The notes below the pieces were generated by a model that saw nothing but the letters and a program-made list of their open reading frames with translations, was not told the DNA's origin and did not search any database. Shown here in pieces: positions 18,307-27,965 of a stretch of DNA of 64,000 nt (the stretch's first letter is position 1; every line of letters begins with the position of its first letter). A program made the translations under genes and the position numbers. Origin of the DNA: Bradyrhizobium lupini (GTDB taxonomy: Bacteria > Pseudomonadota > Alphaproteobacteria > Rhizobiales > Xanthobacteraceae); the NCBI RefSeq assembly GCF_040939785.1, contig NZ_CP162553.1:248001-312000 (forward strand), in the 5' to 3' direction.

Positions 18307-19641
18307 TCAATCCGTCGTGACCGCCGTTTCCATGTCGGTCGGATCGATCTGCCGGGCGAGGTTGGCGTTGAGCTTGTCGCGATCGAGCTCGCCCTCCCAC
18401 CAGGCGACGATCACGCAGGCAACGCCATTGCCGCACAGATTGGTCAGCGCGCGGCACTCGCTCATGAACTTGTCGATGCCGAGCACGATCGCCATGCCCG
18501 GCACGAGGCGCGGATCGACCACGGCGAGCGTCGCCGCCAGCGTGATGAAGCCCGCGCCCGTGATGCCGGAGGCGCCCTTCGAGGTCAGCATCGCCACCAC
18601 CAGGATGGTGAGCTGCTGGCCGAAGGTGAGATCGAAGCCCAGCGCCTGCGCGATGAACAGCGTCGCCAGCGTCATGTAGATGTTGGTGCCGTCAAGATTG
18701 AACGAATAGCCCGTGGGCACCACGAGGCCGACCACCGACTTGGAGCAGCCGAGGCGCTCGAGCTTTTCCATCAAGGACGGCAACGCGCTTTCCGAGGACG
18801 AGGTGCCGAGCACAATCAGCAGCTCGTCCTTGATGTAGGCGAGGAACTTGAAGATGGAGAAGCCGGCGAAGCGCGCGATGATTCCGAGCACGACGAATAC
18901 GAACAGCGCCGCGGTCAGGTAGAACGTCGCGATCAGGCCGACCAGGTTGAGGATCGCCCCGGTGCCGAACTTGCCGATGGTGTAGGCCATCGCGCCGAAG
19001 GCACCGATCGGGGCTGCGCGCATCACGATGGAGATGACGCCGAACACCGCATGCGCGGCGTCGTCGATGAACGAGCGGATGGTGTGGCCGCGTTCACCGA
19101 GCCCCATGATGGCGAAGCCGAACAGCACCGAAAACAGCAGCACCTGCAGGATCTCGCCTTGCGCGAAGGCGCCGACGACGGTGTCCGGAATTATGTGCAG
19201 CACGAAGTCGACCGACTTCTGGCCTTCGGCCTGCTTGGCGTAGTTGGCGACGGCCTGCGCATTGGCGGCGGCACCGCCGAAGCCCGCACCCGGCTTCACC
19301 AGATTGCCGATGACTAGGCCGATCACCAGTGCGAAGGTCGAGACGATCTCGAAATAGACCAGCGCCTTGACGCCGATGCGGCCGACCTTCTTGGCGTCCT
19401 GGATATGGGCGATGCCCGAGACAACGGTGCAGAAGATGATCGGCGCGATCACCATCTTGATCAGCTTGATGAAGCCGTCGCCGAGTGCCTTGATCCACTC
19501 ATTGGTGGCGACCGACGGCCAGAGCCAGCCGACGATGGCGCCGAGCACGATCGCGATCAGCACCTGGATATAAAGTACCTTGTACCACGGCTTGGCGGCG
19601 GGCGGCGCGACCGGCGCCCCCACCATCGTTGTCGTCGTCAT
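18307..19641 (-). CDS. dctA: C4-dicarboxylate/proton symporter DctA
   Basis: A dicarboxylate/amino acid:cation symporter (SDF/DAACS family) that imports succinate, fumarate and malate; in rhizobia it feeds bacteroids. The start at 19641 follows GGGGGAG and gives 444 residues; an upstream in-frame start is less likely. Eight hydrophobic segments and two re-entrant loops are recognisable by '[20 protein letters not shown]' and '[20 protein letters not shown]', the signatures of the substrate site. The following '[17 protein letters not shown]' loop and the aspartate/asparagine-containing last helix ('[15 protein letters not shown]') are intact. No dctB/dctD genes are in the window. Confidence 0.93.
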   Translation of the reverse strand: MTTTTMVGAPVAPPAAKPWYKVLYIQVLIAIVLGAIVGWLWPSVATNEWIKALGDGFIKLIKMVIAPIIFCTVVSGIAHIQDAKKVGRIGVKALVYFEIVSTFALVIGLVIGNLVKPGAGFGGAAANAQAVANYAKQAEGQKSVDFVLHIIPDTVVGAFAQGEILQVLLFSVLFGFAIMGLGERGHTIRSFIDDAAHAVFGVISIVMRAAPIGAFGAMAYTIGKFGTGAILNLVGLIATFYLTAALFVFVVLGIIARFAGFSIFKFLAYIKDELLIVLGTSSSESALPSLMEKLERLGCSKSVVGLVVPTGYSFNLDGTNIYMTLATLFIAQALGFDLTFGQQLTILVVAMLTSKGASGITGAGFITLAATLAVVDPRLVPGMAIVLGIDKFMSECRALTNLCGNGVACVIVAWWEGELDRDKLNANLARQIDPTDMETAVTTD

Positions 19642-19725
19642 TGTTTCACTCCCCCTCAAAACGCCAGGCCAGCCAAGATCAACTTGGCCGGCCCTGTCAA
19701 TCGGAACTGCTCGATATTGCGCGCT

Positions 19726-20334
19726 TTACCCGCGATCGACCACCCGGCGTATCGCCGGCATCAACGTCGCGCCCAGCGCGTTCTTGACCAGCGACGCCGC
19801 AACGAACGGCATCAGGCCGACCTGCCACGCCTTTGCGGCGCCCAGGCCGAGACCGAAGGCCAGCCAGCCAAAGCCCGCGGCCAGAATGAGGATGTGGCCG
19901 GCCGCCATGGCCGCAAACAGCAGCGTTACGCTGCGATCCCAGCCGCGCTCGGCGAGCCAGCCGGTGACGAAGGCGGCGCCAATGAAGCCGAACAGATAGC
20001 CCGCGGTCGGGCCCACCAGCGGTGCAATTCCACCGACAGGGCCGGCGAACACCGGCAGGCCCATTGCACCCTCGGCGAGGTAGGCGATCATGGTTGCGCT
20101 GCCAAGCCGCCAGCCATAGGCGGCGCCGATCATCAACACGACCAGCGTCTGCAATGTCATGGGCACGTAAGGCAGCGGCAGGTTCACCTTGGCTGACAGC
20201 GCCATTAAGGCGGTGCCGAGCGCAATCAGCACGACAGCGCGCAAGGCGCCGACGGTTTCACCCGGCCGGATCGGCCACATCAATGCGGCGAGAGGAGAAT
20301 GCGTGGCGGTAGAGGGGACGGAACGGTCAGACAA
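19726..20334 (-). CDS. bioY: Biotin transporter BioY (ECF S-component)
   Basis: A 202-residue membrane protein with six helices. BioY motifs include 'YVPMTLQTLVVLMIGAAYG' and the glycine-rich 'AGPVGGIAPLVGPTAGYLFGF', which line the biotin site. The start is TTG 20334 with TGGAG eight bases upstream; a later ATG at 20279 would remove the first cytoplasmic stretch. It sits 33 bases after the aminotransferase stop and is probably co-transcribed. The energising partners BioM and BioN are not adjacent, so it is either a solitary BioY or uses a shared module elsewhere. I saw no BioR operator (TTATCTATAA type) upstream. Confidence 0.9.
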   Translation of the reverse strand: MSDRSVPSTATHSPLAALMWPIRPGETVGALRAVVLIALGTALMALSAKVNLPLPYVPMTLQTLVVLMIGAAYGWRLGSATMIAYLAEGAMGLPVFAGPVGGIAPLVGPTAGYLFGFIGAAFVTGWLAERGWDRSVTLLFAAMAAGHILILAAGFGWLAFGLGLGAAKAWQVGLMPFVAASLVKNALGATLMPAIRRVVDRG

Positions 20335-20367
20335 GTTGCACTCCAGAAGGCGGGCGAAAACTGGCGG

Positions 20368-21555
20368 CTATTTAAGCCAGTGAGCGATCCGGTCAACTGC
20401 TTCCCGCATCTCCGCAGCCGAACGCGCATAAGAGAGCCGTATGAATGAACGACCATGGATGGGATCGAAGTCGAGGCCCGGCGTGACCGCGACATGGGCC
20501 TGTTCGAGCATCTGCTTGGCGAACTCGAAACTGTCGGAGGTGAAATCCGAGACGTCCGCATAGAGATAGAACGCGCCGTCGGCCGGCAGAAATCTGGTCA
20601 GGCCGGCCTTGGGCAATCCCTCGATCAGGATGCGCCGGTTTTCCTGATAGCCGTGCTTGATCTCCTCCATCTCGGCCGCGCCGTCGAAGGCCGCTTCGGC
20701 CGCGATCTGCGACAGCGACGGCACCGAGATCGACAGGTTCTGCTGCAGCCGCTCGATCGGCCGCACCAGAATCTCGGGCACGACCATCCAGCCGACGCGC
20801 CAGCCCGTCATGCAGAAATACTTCGAGAACGAGTTGATCACGAGCGCGTGGTCCGACAGCGCCGCAGCCGTCACGGCGGGAAACGCGTAGTCGAGCCCGT
20901 GATAGATCTCGTCCGAGATGAAACGGATGCCGGCGTCTTCCGCCGCAGCGATCAGGCCGGCGAGCGCCTCGCGGGACATCATCGTCCCGGTCGGATTGGC
21001 GGGACTGCCGACCAGCACGCCCTTCAGCGGCGCCTTGCGATGGGCGGCCAGCAGCGCCTCGCCCGTCAGCGCATGGCGGGTCTCGTTCGTGGTCTCGATC
21101 AGCACCGGCTCGCAGCCGAGCGCGGTAAGGATATGACGGTACGGCGGATAACCCGGCACCGTCACGGCAACGCGGTCGCCCGGCTCAAACATCGCCAGGA
21201 AAGCCAGAATGAACCCGCCGGAGGAGCCGGTGGTCACTACGACCCGCTCGGGGCTGACGTCACAGCCATAGGCATCGCGATAATGCCGCGCGATGCGCTC
21301 GCGCAAGGAGGGGATGCCGAGCGCTGAGGTATAGTCGATCCGCCCGGCCTCGAGCGCCACATGGGCGGCTGCAATCGCGGTCTTAGGCGCGCCGGCGGCG
21401 GGCTGGCCAACCTCCATGTGGATGACATGGCCCCCGGCCGCCTCGATTCGGGCCGCCGCGGCCATCACGTCCATCACCATGAACGGGGGAACATCGCTGC
21501 GGCGGGAGGCCGCGAGCCACTGCCCCAACCGGTTCCTCAAGGTCGCATCGTGCAT
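20368..21555 (-). CDS. Pyridoxal phosphate-dependent aminotransferase (class I/II)
   Basis: A 395-residue fold-type I aminotransferase. Recognisable elements are 'HVIHMEVGQPAAGAP' at the N-terminus, the cofactor phosphate site 'VVTTGSSGGFILAFLA', 'GSPANPTGTMM' (Asn contacting the PLP ring), 'FISDEIYHGLDY' (Asp on the pyridine nitrogen), and the Schiff-base lysine in 'SFSKYFCMTGWRVGW' (about residue 242). The C-terminal arginine that binds substrate carboxylate is in 'FIRLSYARS'. Members transaminate aspartate, aromatic or methionine-type substrates; specificity cannot be assigned. It is the first gene of a likely pair with bioY. Confidence 0.88.
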   Translation of the reverse strand: MHDATLRNRLGQWLAASRRSDVPPFMVMDVMAAAARIEAAGGHVIHMEVGQPAAGAPKTAIAAAHVALEAGRIDYTSALGIPSLRERIARHYRDAYGCDVSPERVVVTTGSSGGFILAFLAMFEPGDRVAVTVPGYPPYRHILTALGCEPVLIETTNETRHALTGEALLAAHRKAPLKGVLVGSPANPTGTMMSREALAGLIAAAEDAGIRFISDEIYHGLDYAFPAVTAAALSDHALVINSFSKYFCMTGWRVGWMVVPEILVRPIERLQQNLSISVPSLSQIAAEAAFDGAAEMEEIKHGYQENRRILIEGLPKAGLTRFLPADGAFYLYADVSDFTSDSFEFAKQMLEQAHVAVTPGLDFDPIHGRSFIRLSYARSAAEMREAVDRIAHWLK

Positions 21556-21789
21556 CGATTTCTGCTATTCGCTGGCGGGGCCGATCCGTCCGACCCGGGA
21601 AAAACGGGGTGCTTGCGCCCCAGACTGGCCGCATTGTACGGCTCATAAGGGGAACGGCTCAAAAGGGCATATCGCGTATCCGGTCCGCCGCCAATCGCCA
21701 AAACCAATCACGAAACTGCTCGACCAAGACTGCTCGACCAAGAATGCTTGACCAGCCTGCTGATAAGACCGTTTGACCCAGACCGCTTG

Positions 21790-23193
21790 ATGTTGTTCCA
21801 GATCGCATTGCGCAAGAAGGCCACCGCCCTCATCTCCCTCCTCGCGGCGGCTGCGATCGCGCTGACGCCGTTCTCGGCCGCGCATGCGCAGGCCAAGGGG
21901 CCGCCGGTCCTGCGCGACACCGAAACCGAGCAGCTGCTGCGCGAATACACCCGCCCGATCCTGCGGGTCGCCGGCCTGGAGAAGCAGAACATCCAGATGG
22001 TGATCGTCAACGAGGGCTCGTTCAACGCGTTCGTCGCCGATGGCCGCCGCATCTTCGTCAATTACGGCGCGATCCTCCAGTCGGAAACGCCAAACCAGAT
22101 CATCGGCGTGCTCGCGCACGAGACCGGGCATCTGGCCGGCGGCCATTTGTCCAAGCTGCGCGAGCAGCTCGCCAACGCCCAGACCCAGATGATCATCGCC
22201 ATGCTGCTCGGCGCCGGCGCGATGGCGGTCGGCAGCACCCGCGGCAGCGGCAGCGCCGGTAACAATGGCCTTGCCAATGCAGGAGCCGCCGCCCTTGCCG
22301 GCCCGCAGGAGATGATCCGCCGGACGCTGCTGTCCTATCAGCGCCAGCAGGAGGAGAACGCCGACCGCGCCGGCGTGAAATTCCTGACAGCGACCCAGCA
22401 GTCGCCCAAGGGCATGTACGAAACCTTCAAGCGCTTCACCAGCGAGAGCCTGTTCGCGGCGCGCGGCGCCGATCCCTATCTCCAGTCGCACCCGATGCCC
22501 GCCGAGCGCGTCGCTTCACTGCAGGAGTTCGCCAGCGCCAGCCCTTATTGGGACAAAAAGGACGATCCCGCGCTCCAGCTGCGCCACGACATGGTGCGCG
22601 CCAAGATCTCCGCCTTCATGGAGCGGCCGGAAACGGTGTACCGCCGCTATCCCCTGACCAACGACAGCATGCCGGCGCGCTATGCCCGCGCCATCAGCAC
22701 CTATCTGCACGGGGATTTGCGCAGCGCGCTCACCCAGATCGACGCGCTGATCCAGGTCCAGCCCAACAACGCGTATTTTTACGAGGTGCGCGGCCAGGCG
22801 CTGCTGGAGGGCGGCAAGCCGGCGGAGGCGATCCCGGCCCTGCGCAAGGCTGTCGCACTTTCGAACAACGCGCCCCTCATCGAGATGTTACTTGGGCAGG
22901 CTCTGGTTGGGTCCGATAATAAGGCCTACACCGATGACGCCGTTCGGATTCTCCGGGCCGCGGTCGCACGGGAACCGGAGGCCGTGCTCGGCTACATGCA
23001 GCTCGCGATGGCGTATGGCCGGAAAGGCGACTATGCCGAGGCGGATCTGGCGTCGGCGCAGGCCGCCTATCTGCGCGGCGACAACAAGACCGCCCGCGAG
23101 CTTGCGACGCGCGCGAAAACCCGTTTCGCCGTCGGCACGCCCGGATGGGTCAAGGCCGACGACATCGTGGCGTCGAAACCGCCGCGCAACTGA
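21790..23193 (+). CDS. M48 family metalloprotease with TPR region (BepA-like)
   Basis: A periplasmic zinc protease related to BepA/YfgC, which degrades or helps assemble stalled outer-membrane proteins. ATG 21790 is preferred because it begins a signal peptide (LISLLAAAAIALTPFSAAHAQ); a TTG at 21748 only adds residues made from a small repeat. The active-site motif is VLAHETGHLAGGH (HExxH, about residue 110), with the third zinc ligand in 'QQEENADRAGVKFL' (about 190). From about residue 290 to 440 the protein has TPR-like helix pairs ('NAYFYEVRGQALLEGGKPAEA'), the usual BepA layout. It is followed by a DsbA-like gene, so both may act in envelope protein quality control. Confidence 0.9.
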   Translation: MLFQIALRKKATALISLLAAAAIALTPFSAAHAQAKGPPVLRDTETEQLLREYTRPILRVAGLEKQNIQMVIVNEGSFNAFVADGRRIFVNYGAILQSETPNQIIGVLAHETGHLAGGHLSKLREQLANAQTQMIIAMLLGAGAMAVGSTRGSGSAGNNGLANAGAAALAGPQEMIRRTLLSYQRQQEENADRAGVKFLTATQQSPKGMYETFKRFTSESLFAARGADPYLQSHPMPAERVASLQEFASASPYWDKKDDPALQLRHDMVRAKISAFMERPETVYRRYPLTNDSMPARYARAISTYLHGDLRSALTQIDALIQVQPNNAYFYEVRGQALLEGGKPAEAIPALRKAVALSNNAPLIEMLLGQALVGSDNKAYTDDAVRILRAAVAREPEAVLGYMQLAMAYGRKGDYAEADLASAQAAYLRGDNKTARELATRAKTRFAVGTPGWVKADDIVASKPPRN

Positions 23194-23319
23194 CAAGACC
23201 AAGACGATCTTACAAGACGACGCCTTACGCCACGACGCCTTACGAAACGACGTCACGACACCGAGCTTAAGTCCGCCGGGACTTTTTCCGAAACCTGCTT
23301 TGGATAAGAGGATTTGCCT

Positions 23320-24087
23320 ATGCCTTCGCTGCGCCTGCTTGCTCCCGCGCTGTTTGCGCTCGCCATGTTCGGCGCAGCCGCGCCCGCGTCGGCCGACAGC
23401 TTCTCCGATGCCCAGCGCACGGACATCGAGGCGATCATCAAGAACTATCTCGTCACCCATCCCGAGGTGCTCGAGGAAGCGATGACCGAGCTCACCAAGC
23501 GCCAGGCCGCGGCGGAGACGCAAAAACACGAGGCCAGCGTCGCGCAGAATTCCGATGCGATCTTCAACTCACCGCGCCAGGTCGTGCTCGGCAACAAGGA
23601 CGGCGACGTCACCTTCGTCGAGTTCTTCGACTACAATTGCGGCTACTGCAAGCGCGCGATGGACGACATGCTCACCCTCATGAAGGCCGATCCGAAGCTG
23701 AAGGTGGTGCTGAAGGAGTTTCCGGTACTGAGCCAGGGCTCGGTCGAAGCGGCCCAGGTCGCCGTCGCGGTGCGCATGCAGGATCCCTCCGGCAAGAAGT
23801 ACCTCGACTTCCACCAGAAGCTGCTCGGCGGTCGTGGCGCGGCCGACAAGGCGCGCGCACTTCAGGCGGCCAAGGAAGCTGGCCTCGACACCGCTCGAAT
23901 CGAGAAGGACATCGGCAGCGCCGAGGTGCGCAGCACCATCGAGGAGAACTTCAAGCTCGCCGAAGCAATGGGCATGAACGGCACGCCGAGCTACGTGATC
24001 GGCAAGCAGATCGTTGTCGGCGCCGTCGGCGTCGATAGCCTGAAGGAAAAGATCGCTGTGGCCCGCTGCGGCAAGGCGACCTGTTAA
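23320..24087 (+). CDS. DsbA family thiol-disulfide oxidoreductase (secreted)
   Basis: A periplasmic thioredoxin-fold protein of 255 residues. ATG 23320 follows AGAGGA and begins a signal peptide (LRLLAPALFALAMFGAAAPASA). A helical N-terminal extension (about residues 28-80) resembles the dimerisation region of Com1/ScsC-like proteins. The catalytic CGYC is at residues 107-110 ('EFFDYNCGYCKRAMDDM'). The cis-proline loop is 'NGTPSYVIG' (about 221). Two extra cysteines lie at the very end (CGKATC). A role in disulphide formation or isomerisation in exported proteins is inferred. It lies 126 bases downstream of the M48 gene and ends at a terminator. Confidence 0.88.
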   Translation: MPSLRLLAPALFALAMFGAAAPASADSFSDAQRTDIEAIIKNYLVTHPEVLEEAMTELTKRQAAAETQKHEASVAQNSDAIFNSPRQVVLGNKDGDVTFVEFFDYNCGYCKRAMDDMLTLMKADPKLKVVLKEFPVLSQGSVEAAQVAVAVRMQDPSGKKYLDFHQKLLGGRGAADKARALQAAKEAGLDTARIEKDIGSAEVRSTIEENFKLAEAMGMNGTPSYVIGKQIVVGAVGVDSLKEKIAVARCGKATC

Positions 24088-24150
24088 AAAGGCGACCTGC
24101 TAACAAGGCGACTTGCTGATCGGCGATCTGCTCTACAACTCACGCACGCA

Positions 24151-24178
24151 AAAGGCCGGCTGAAAAGCCGGCCTTTTC
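24151..24178 (+). terminator. Rho-independent terminator after the DsbA-like gene
   Basis: Perfect ten-base-pair stem aaaggccggc / gccggccttt with a short A-rich loop, then TTCATT. Confidence 0.85.
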
Positions 24179-24250
24179 ATTGCGCCGAAATCTGGCGCGC
24201 GCATTCATCTGGCATTCAACAAACAAAAGCCTCGGAACCACCGAAGTTCC

Positions 24251-24275
24251 GGAACAACTCAAATCTCCTTTCGTT
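24251..24275 (+). promoter_or_regulatory. EcfG-type (general stress) promoter
   Basis: GGAAC at 24251-24255, 16 bases, CGTT at 24272-24275; exact consensus. It lies 44 bases before the DUF1236 start codon at 24320. Confidence 0.75.
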
Positions 24276-24319
24276 GTCGGCGCGGGCGATGACGCAAATG
24301 AACACGTGAGGAGAATTCC

Positions 24320-25219
24320 ATGTCTAACCGCTTTATGATCTCGGTTGCCACACTCGCGCTCGTCGCGGGCACCGGTCTGGCGAACGCACAGGGCACCATG
24401 AACCGCGACAGCGGTGGCGGCGCCGGTGGTGCGCAGACGCAGCATTCGCAGCCCTCCGGCGGCGCCGCCGAACGCGGCGGCTCGATGGGTAAGGAATCCG
24501 CCCATGAGAAGGGCACCGTCGGCCAGGCCGGCGGCTCCAGCAGCATGAAGTCCGGCACGTCCGCCGAGGACAAATCCTCCGGCGCAACAAAGGACGAGCA
24601 CTCCGGCCGCGAGATGAACAAGAACGCGGCTGAGGACAAGTCCGGCGCCACCAAGGGCCAGCACACCGACGAACGCGCGCAGGGTCAGCAGGACAAGTCC
24701 AAGAGCATGAGTCAGGACACGAGCAAGTCCGGCGCCAAGGACCAGAAGGACATGAAGGCTGAGGGCGCCAAGAGCGGCACCAGCAGCACCAACAATGCCG
24801 AGAACCAGAAGGGTACCGAGACGCGCACCAACCAGAACGCTCAGGGCCAGACCGGCACCAGCACCAACCAGAACGCGCAGGGTCAGACCGGCACCAGCTC
24901 CAACCAGAACGCGCAGGGTCAGAGCAGCACCAACACGACGGTCGGTCAGGCCGGCGCGGGCGCCAAGCTCTCGACCGAGCAACGCACGCAGATCACCTCG
25001 GTGATCCGCGAGGAGCACGTGCGTCCGGTGACCAACGTGAACTTCTCGATCTCGGTCGGCACCCGCATTCCGCGCGAGGGTATTGAGCTGCACACCCTGC
25101 CGTCCCGCGTCGTGACGATCTATCCGGAATGGCGGACCTATCGCTACGTCCTGGTCAAGGATGAGATCGTGATCGTGAATCCGGACACCTATGAGATCGT
25201 GGCTGTCCTGAACACGTAA
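24320..25219 (+). CDS. DUF1236 domain-containing secreted protein with N/Q/G-rich repeats
   Basis: A 299-residue exported protein of unknown function. A signal peptide (SVATLALVAGTGLANAQ) is followed by about 190 residues of low complexity rich in Ser, Gly, Lys, Gln and Asn, including about three copies of a 12-residue unit (TNQNAQGQTGTS). The C-terminal DUF1236 domain begins 'LSTEQRTQITSVIREEHV' and ends 'DTYEIVAVLNT'. A paralogue at 60997 shares the same architecture and also has an exact EcfG promoter, so both are likely induced in general stress. The disordered, hydrophilic middle is compatible with a protective or cell-wall role; this is inference. Confidence 0.88.
   Translation: MSNRFMISVATLALVAGTGLANAQGTMNRDSGGGAGGAQTQHSQPSGGAAERGGSMGKESAHEKGTVGQAGGSSSMKSGTSAEDKSSGATKDEHSGREMNKNAAEDKSGATKGQHTDERAQGQQDKSKSMSQDTSKSGAKDQKDMKAEGAKSGTSSTNNAENQKGTETRTNQNAQGQTGTSTNQNAQGQTGTSSNQNAQGQSSTNTTVGQAGAGAKLSTEQRTQITSVIREEHVRPVTNVNFSISVGTRIPREGIELHTLPSRVVTIYPEWRTYRYVLVKDEIVIVNPDTYEIVAVLNT
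24827..24932 (+). repeat. 36-base in-frame tandem repeat in the DUF1236 gene
   Basis: Units begin at 24827, 24863 and 24899, each starting (a/t)ccaaccagaacgc and encoding about 12 residues (TNQNAQGQTGTS); the third is incomplete. The exact 36-base period keeps the frame, so repeat number could vary between strains without breaking the gene. Confidence 0.8.
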
Positions 25220-25240
25220 GACGATACCCGGCAACCATCG

Positions 25241-25268
25241 GGGGCGGGCAGCAATGCCCGCCCCTTTG
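25241..25268 (+). terminator. Rho-independent terminator after the DUF1236 gene
   Basis: Ten-base-pair stem ggggcgggca / tgcccgcccc with a GCAA loop, then TTTG. It follows the stop codon by about 20 bases. Confidence 0.8.
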
Positions 25269-25447
25269 CCGTTCGGCCGGCAGCCATGCTTCGGACTGGT
25301 TAACAAGCAATTTCCGTAGCTTCCACACAGATTTTTGCACCCCGGATGAGGTATCTGAAGCCACCTCGGAGGTCCTTCAAGGCTTCCCCTCACGCGCTTT
25401 GTTACCTATAACCCCCGCCACGCTGAAGCAGCTCTTGCGGGAGTGGA

Positions 25448-25915
25448 ATGGCCGAACCAGCAACCGACACGATCCTTGTCCTGAACGGGCCGAACCTCAA
25501 CATGTTGGGGACGCGCGAGCCCGAGAAGTACGGGCATGCGTCGCTGGCCGACGTCGAGGCGCTGTGCCGGGAGACGGCGGCGACGTTCGGCCTCAAGGCC
25601 GACTGCCGGCAGTCCAACCGCGAAGGCGAGCTGATCGACTTCATCCACGAGGCACACGCCCGCAAGATGAAGGGCATCATCATCAATGCCGGCGGCTATT
25701 CGCACACGTCGATCGCGCTGCACGACGCGCTGCTCGCGGTGCAGATCCCGACGGTCGAAGTGCACGTCACCAACATTCACGCCCGCGAGAATTTCCGACA
25801 TCACTCCTACACCGCGCGCGCGGCCTTCGCCTCCCTCTGCGGTTTCGGCATCGAGGGCTACCGCCTCGCCATCCAGGGCCTTGCCGCCAAGCTCGGCATC
25901 AAGCCCAAAGCCTGA
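25448..25915 (+). CDS. aroQ: Type II 3-dehydroquinate dehydratase
   Basis: This enzyme converts 3-dehydroquinate to 3-dehydroshikimate in the shikimate pathway. At 155 residues it has the usual length of a dodecameric type II enzyme. Signatures are '[19 protein letters not shown]' (with the active-site tyrosine), '[18 protein letters not shown]' (Asn/Ser contacts) and '[18 protein letters not shown]' (catalytic His region). ATG 25448 follows GGGAG. accB begins 36 bases downstream, so aroQ-accB-accC are probably one transcript, a conserved order in alphaproteobacteria. Confidence 0.95.
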   Translation: MAEPATDTILVLNGPNLNMLGTREPEKYGHASLADVEALCRETAATFGLKADCRQSNREGELIDFIHEAHARKMKGIIINAGGYSHTSIALHDALLAVQIPTVEVHVTNIHARENFRHHSYTARAAFASLCGFGIEGYRLAIQGLAAKLGIKPKA

Positions 25916-25951
25916 CGCTCCCCTTCACACAGAACATTCGGATCAAACAAC

Positions 25952-26440
25952 ATGGCGCGCCAGCCAGACGACAAAGCAGCCGCAAAGTTTTCCAGCGAGG
26001 ATTCTGCCCTCGTCCGCGAGCTCGCCTTGCTGCTCGATGAGACCAGCCTCACCGAAATCGAGATCGAGCGTGCCGGCCTGCGCCTGCGCGTCGCCCGCAA
26101 TATCAGCGTCGCCGCGACCATGCCGATGCAGATGGCAGCTGCCCCCGCCGCGCTCCCGGCGGCCGCAGCTGCCGCCGCGCCTGCCGCTGCCGACCTGTCG
26201 AAGCATCCCGGCGCCGTGACCTCGCCGATGGTCGGCACCGCCTATTGGGCGCCGGAGCCCGGCGCCAAGCCGTTCATCGAGGTCGGCAGCAAGGTCTCGG
26301 TCGGCCAGACGCTGCTGATCATCGAAGCCATGAAGACCATGAACCAGATCCCCTCGCCGCGCGCCGGCACGGTGACGCAGATCGTGATCGAGGACGGCCA
26401 GCCGGTCGAGTACGGCGAGCCGCTCGTGATCATTGAGTGA
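25952..26440 (+). CDS. accB: Biotin carboxyl carrier protein of acetyl-CoA carboxylase
   Basis: BCCP carries biotin between the carboxylase and transferase steps that make malonyl-CoA for fatty acid synthesis. At 162 residues it has a charged N-terminal domain, an Ala/Pro-rich linker (about 65-85), and a C-terminal biotinyl domain. The biotin-accepting lysine is K128 in '[14 protein letters not shown]'. The domain starts '[20 protein letters not shown]'. It lies between aroQ and accC. The biotin transporter gene bioY is 6 kb away on the other strand. Confidence 0.96.
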   Translation: MARQPDDKAAAKFSSEDSALVRELALLLDETSLTEIEIERAGLRLRVARNISVAATMPMQMAAAPAALPAAAAAAAPAAADLSKHPGAVTSPMVGTAYWAPEPGAKPFIEVGSKVSVGQTLLIIEAMKTMNQIPSPRAGTVTQIVIEDGQPVEYGEPLVIIE

Positions 26441-26500
26441 CGTTCGAGGGCGGTCTCATCGCCCTCGCCGCTTTCCGCGCGTCAGTCCAATAAGGACACC

Positions 26501-27859
26501 ATGTTCGACAAGATCCTCATAGCCAATCGCGGCGAGATCGCCCTTCGCATCCTCAGGGCCTGCAAGGAGCTCGGGATCGCGACCGTCGCCGTGCATTCAA
26601 CCGCCGACGCCGACGCCATGCATGTGCGCCTGTCGGACGAGAGCGTGTGCATCGGGCCGCCGGCCTCCAAGGACAGCTATCTCAACGTGCCCGCGCTGCT
26701 CGCGGCCTGCGAGATCACCGGGGCCGATGCCGTGCATCCCGGCTACGGCTTCCTGTCGGAAAACGCGCGCTTCGCCGAAATCCTCGCTGAGCATAATCTG
26801 CATTTCATCGGCCCGAAGGCCGAGCACATCCGCCTGATGGGCGACAAAATCGAGGCCAAGAGGACCGCCAAGAAGCTCGGCATTCCCGTGGTGCCCGGCT
26901 CCGACGGAGGGGTCGGCCACAACGACGACGCGATGGCGATCGCCAGGAAGATCGGCTTCCCCGTGCTGGTCAAAGCCGCGGCGGGCGGCGGCGGCCGCGG
27001 CATGAAGGTGGCCGAGAGCGAGGCCGATCTTCAGGTCGCGCTGTCGACGGCCGCCAACGAGGCCAAATCCGCCTTCGGCGATGCTTCCGTCTACCTCGAG
27101 AAATATCTGCAGAAGCCGCGTCACATCGAGATCCAGATCCTCGGCGACGGCCGCGGCGGCGCGATTCATCTTGGCGAACGCGACTGCTCGCTGCAGCGAC
27201 GCCACCAGAAGGTCTGGGAGGAAGGCCCCTCGCCCGTGCTGACCGCGGCTGCGCGCGCCAAGATCGGCGAGACCTGCGCCAAGGCGATGCGCGAGATGAA
27301 ATATCTCGGCGTCGGCACGATCGAGTTCCTGTTCGAGGACGGCGAGTTCTACTTCATCGAGATGAACACCCGCATCCAGGTCGAGCATCCCGTCACCGAG
27401 AGCATCACCGACATCGACCTCGTGCTGGAGCAGATCCGCATCGCCGCCGGCGGCGACCTGCCGGCGAGGCAGGACGAGGTCCAGGTCATCGGCCACGCGA
27501 TCGAGTGCCGCATCAACGCCGAGAATCCGCAGACCTTTCGTCCTTCGCCCGGCCGCATCACGCAATATCACCCGCCCGGGGGGCTCGGCGTGCGGATCGA
27601 TTCCGCAGTCTATCAGGGCTATACGATCCCGCCTTATTACGACTCGCTGGTCGGCAAGCTGATCGTGCACGGCAAGACCCGCGGCGAGTGCCTGATGCGG
27701 CTGCGCCGGGCGCTGGACGAGATGGTGGTCGAGGGCATCGAGACGACCCTGCCGCTGTTCCGCGCTCTGGTGCGCGAAGACGACATCATCAACGGCGACT
27801 ATCACATCCACTGGCTGGAACAATATCTCGCCAACAAGGCGGAACCCGCCCCGAAGTAG
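26501..27859 (+). CDS. accC: Biotin carboxylase subunit of acetyl-CoA carboxylase
   Basis: An ATP-dependent enzyme that carboxylates the biotin on AccB. It has 452 residues with the complete ATP-grasp layout: an N-terminal '[17 protein letters not shown]', a glycine-rich loop '[16 protein letters not shown]', '[21 protein letters not shown]', the catalytic '[18 protein letters not shown]', and the C-terminal '[12 protein letters not shown]'. ATG 26501 follows AAGGA. A small GC-rich hairpin (26445-26467) lies in the 60-base accB-accC gap but has no T tract, so read-through is expected. Confidence 0.96.
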   Translation: MFDKILIANRGEIALRILRACKELGIATVAVHSTADADAMHVRLSDESVCIGPPASKDSYLNVPALLAACEITGADAVHPGYGFLSENARFAEILAEHNLHFIGPKAEHIRLMGDKIEAKRTAKKLGIPVVPGSDGGVGHNDDAMAIARKIGFPVLVKAAAGGGGRGMKVAESEADLQVALSTAANEAKSAFGDASVYLEKYLQKPRHIEIQILGDGRGGAIHLGERDCSLQRRHQKVWEEGPSPVLTAAARAKIGETCAKAMREMKYLGVGTIEFLFEDGEFYFIEMNTRIQVEHPVTESITDIDLVLEQIRIAAGGDLPARQDEVQVIGHAIECRINAENPQTFRPSPGRITQYHPPGGLGVRIDSAVYQGYTIPPYYDSLVGKLIVHGKTRGECLMRLRRALDEMVVEGIETTLPLFRALVREDDIINGDYHIHWLEQYLANKAEPAPK

Positions 27860-27873
27860 CCGTCCTTTCCCGT

Positions 27874-27898
27874 GGAACCCTTTGGCCCTAATCGCGTT
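27874..27898 (+). promoter_or_regulatory. EcfG-type (general stress) promoter of the phosphorelay operon
   Basis: GGAAC at 27874-27878, 16 bases, CGTT at 27895-27898; exact consensus. It lies just after the accC stop and about 68 bases before the GTG start of the CHASE3 kinase gene. Confidence 0.75.
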
Positions 27899-27965
27899 TG
27901 GCACGATGGGGACAGTTCCGAGGGGGCGTTTTGAAGTCCGGCAAGCCTGATCGAGCGAGACCGTC

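Noticed and set aside
24827..24932. CRISPR-like array
   Set aside because: The units are contiguous coding repeats without spacers; the same holds for 38351-38449, 57247-57298 and 11802-11861. No cas genes.
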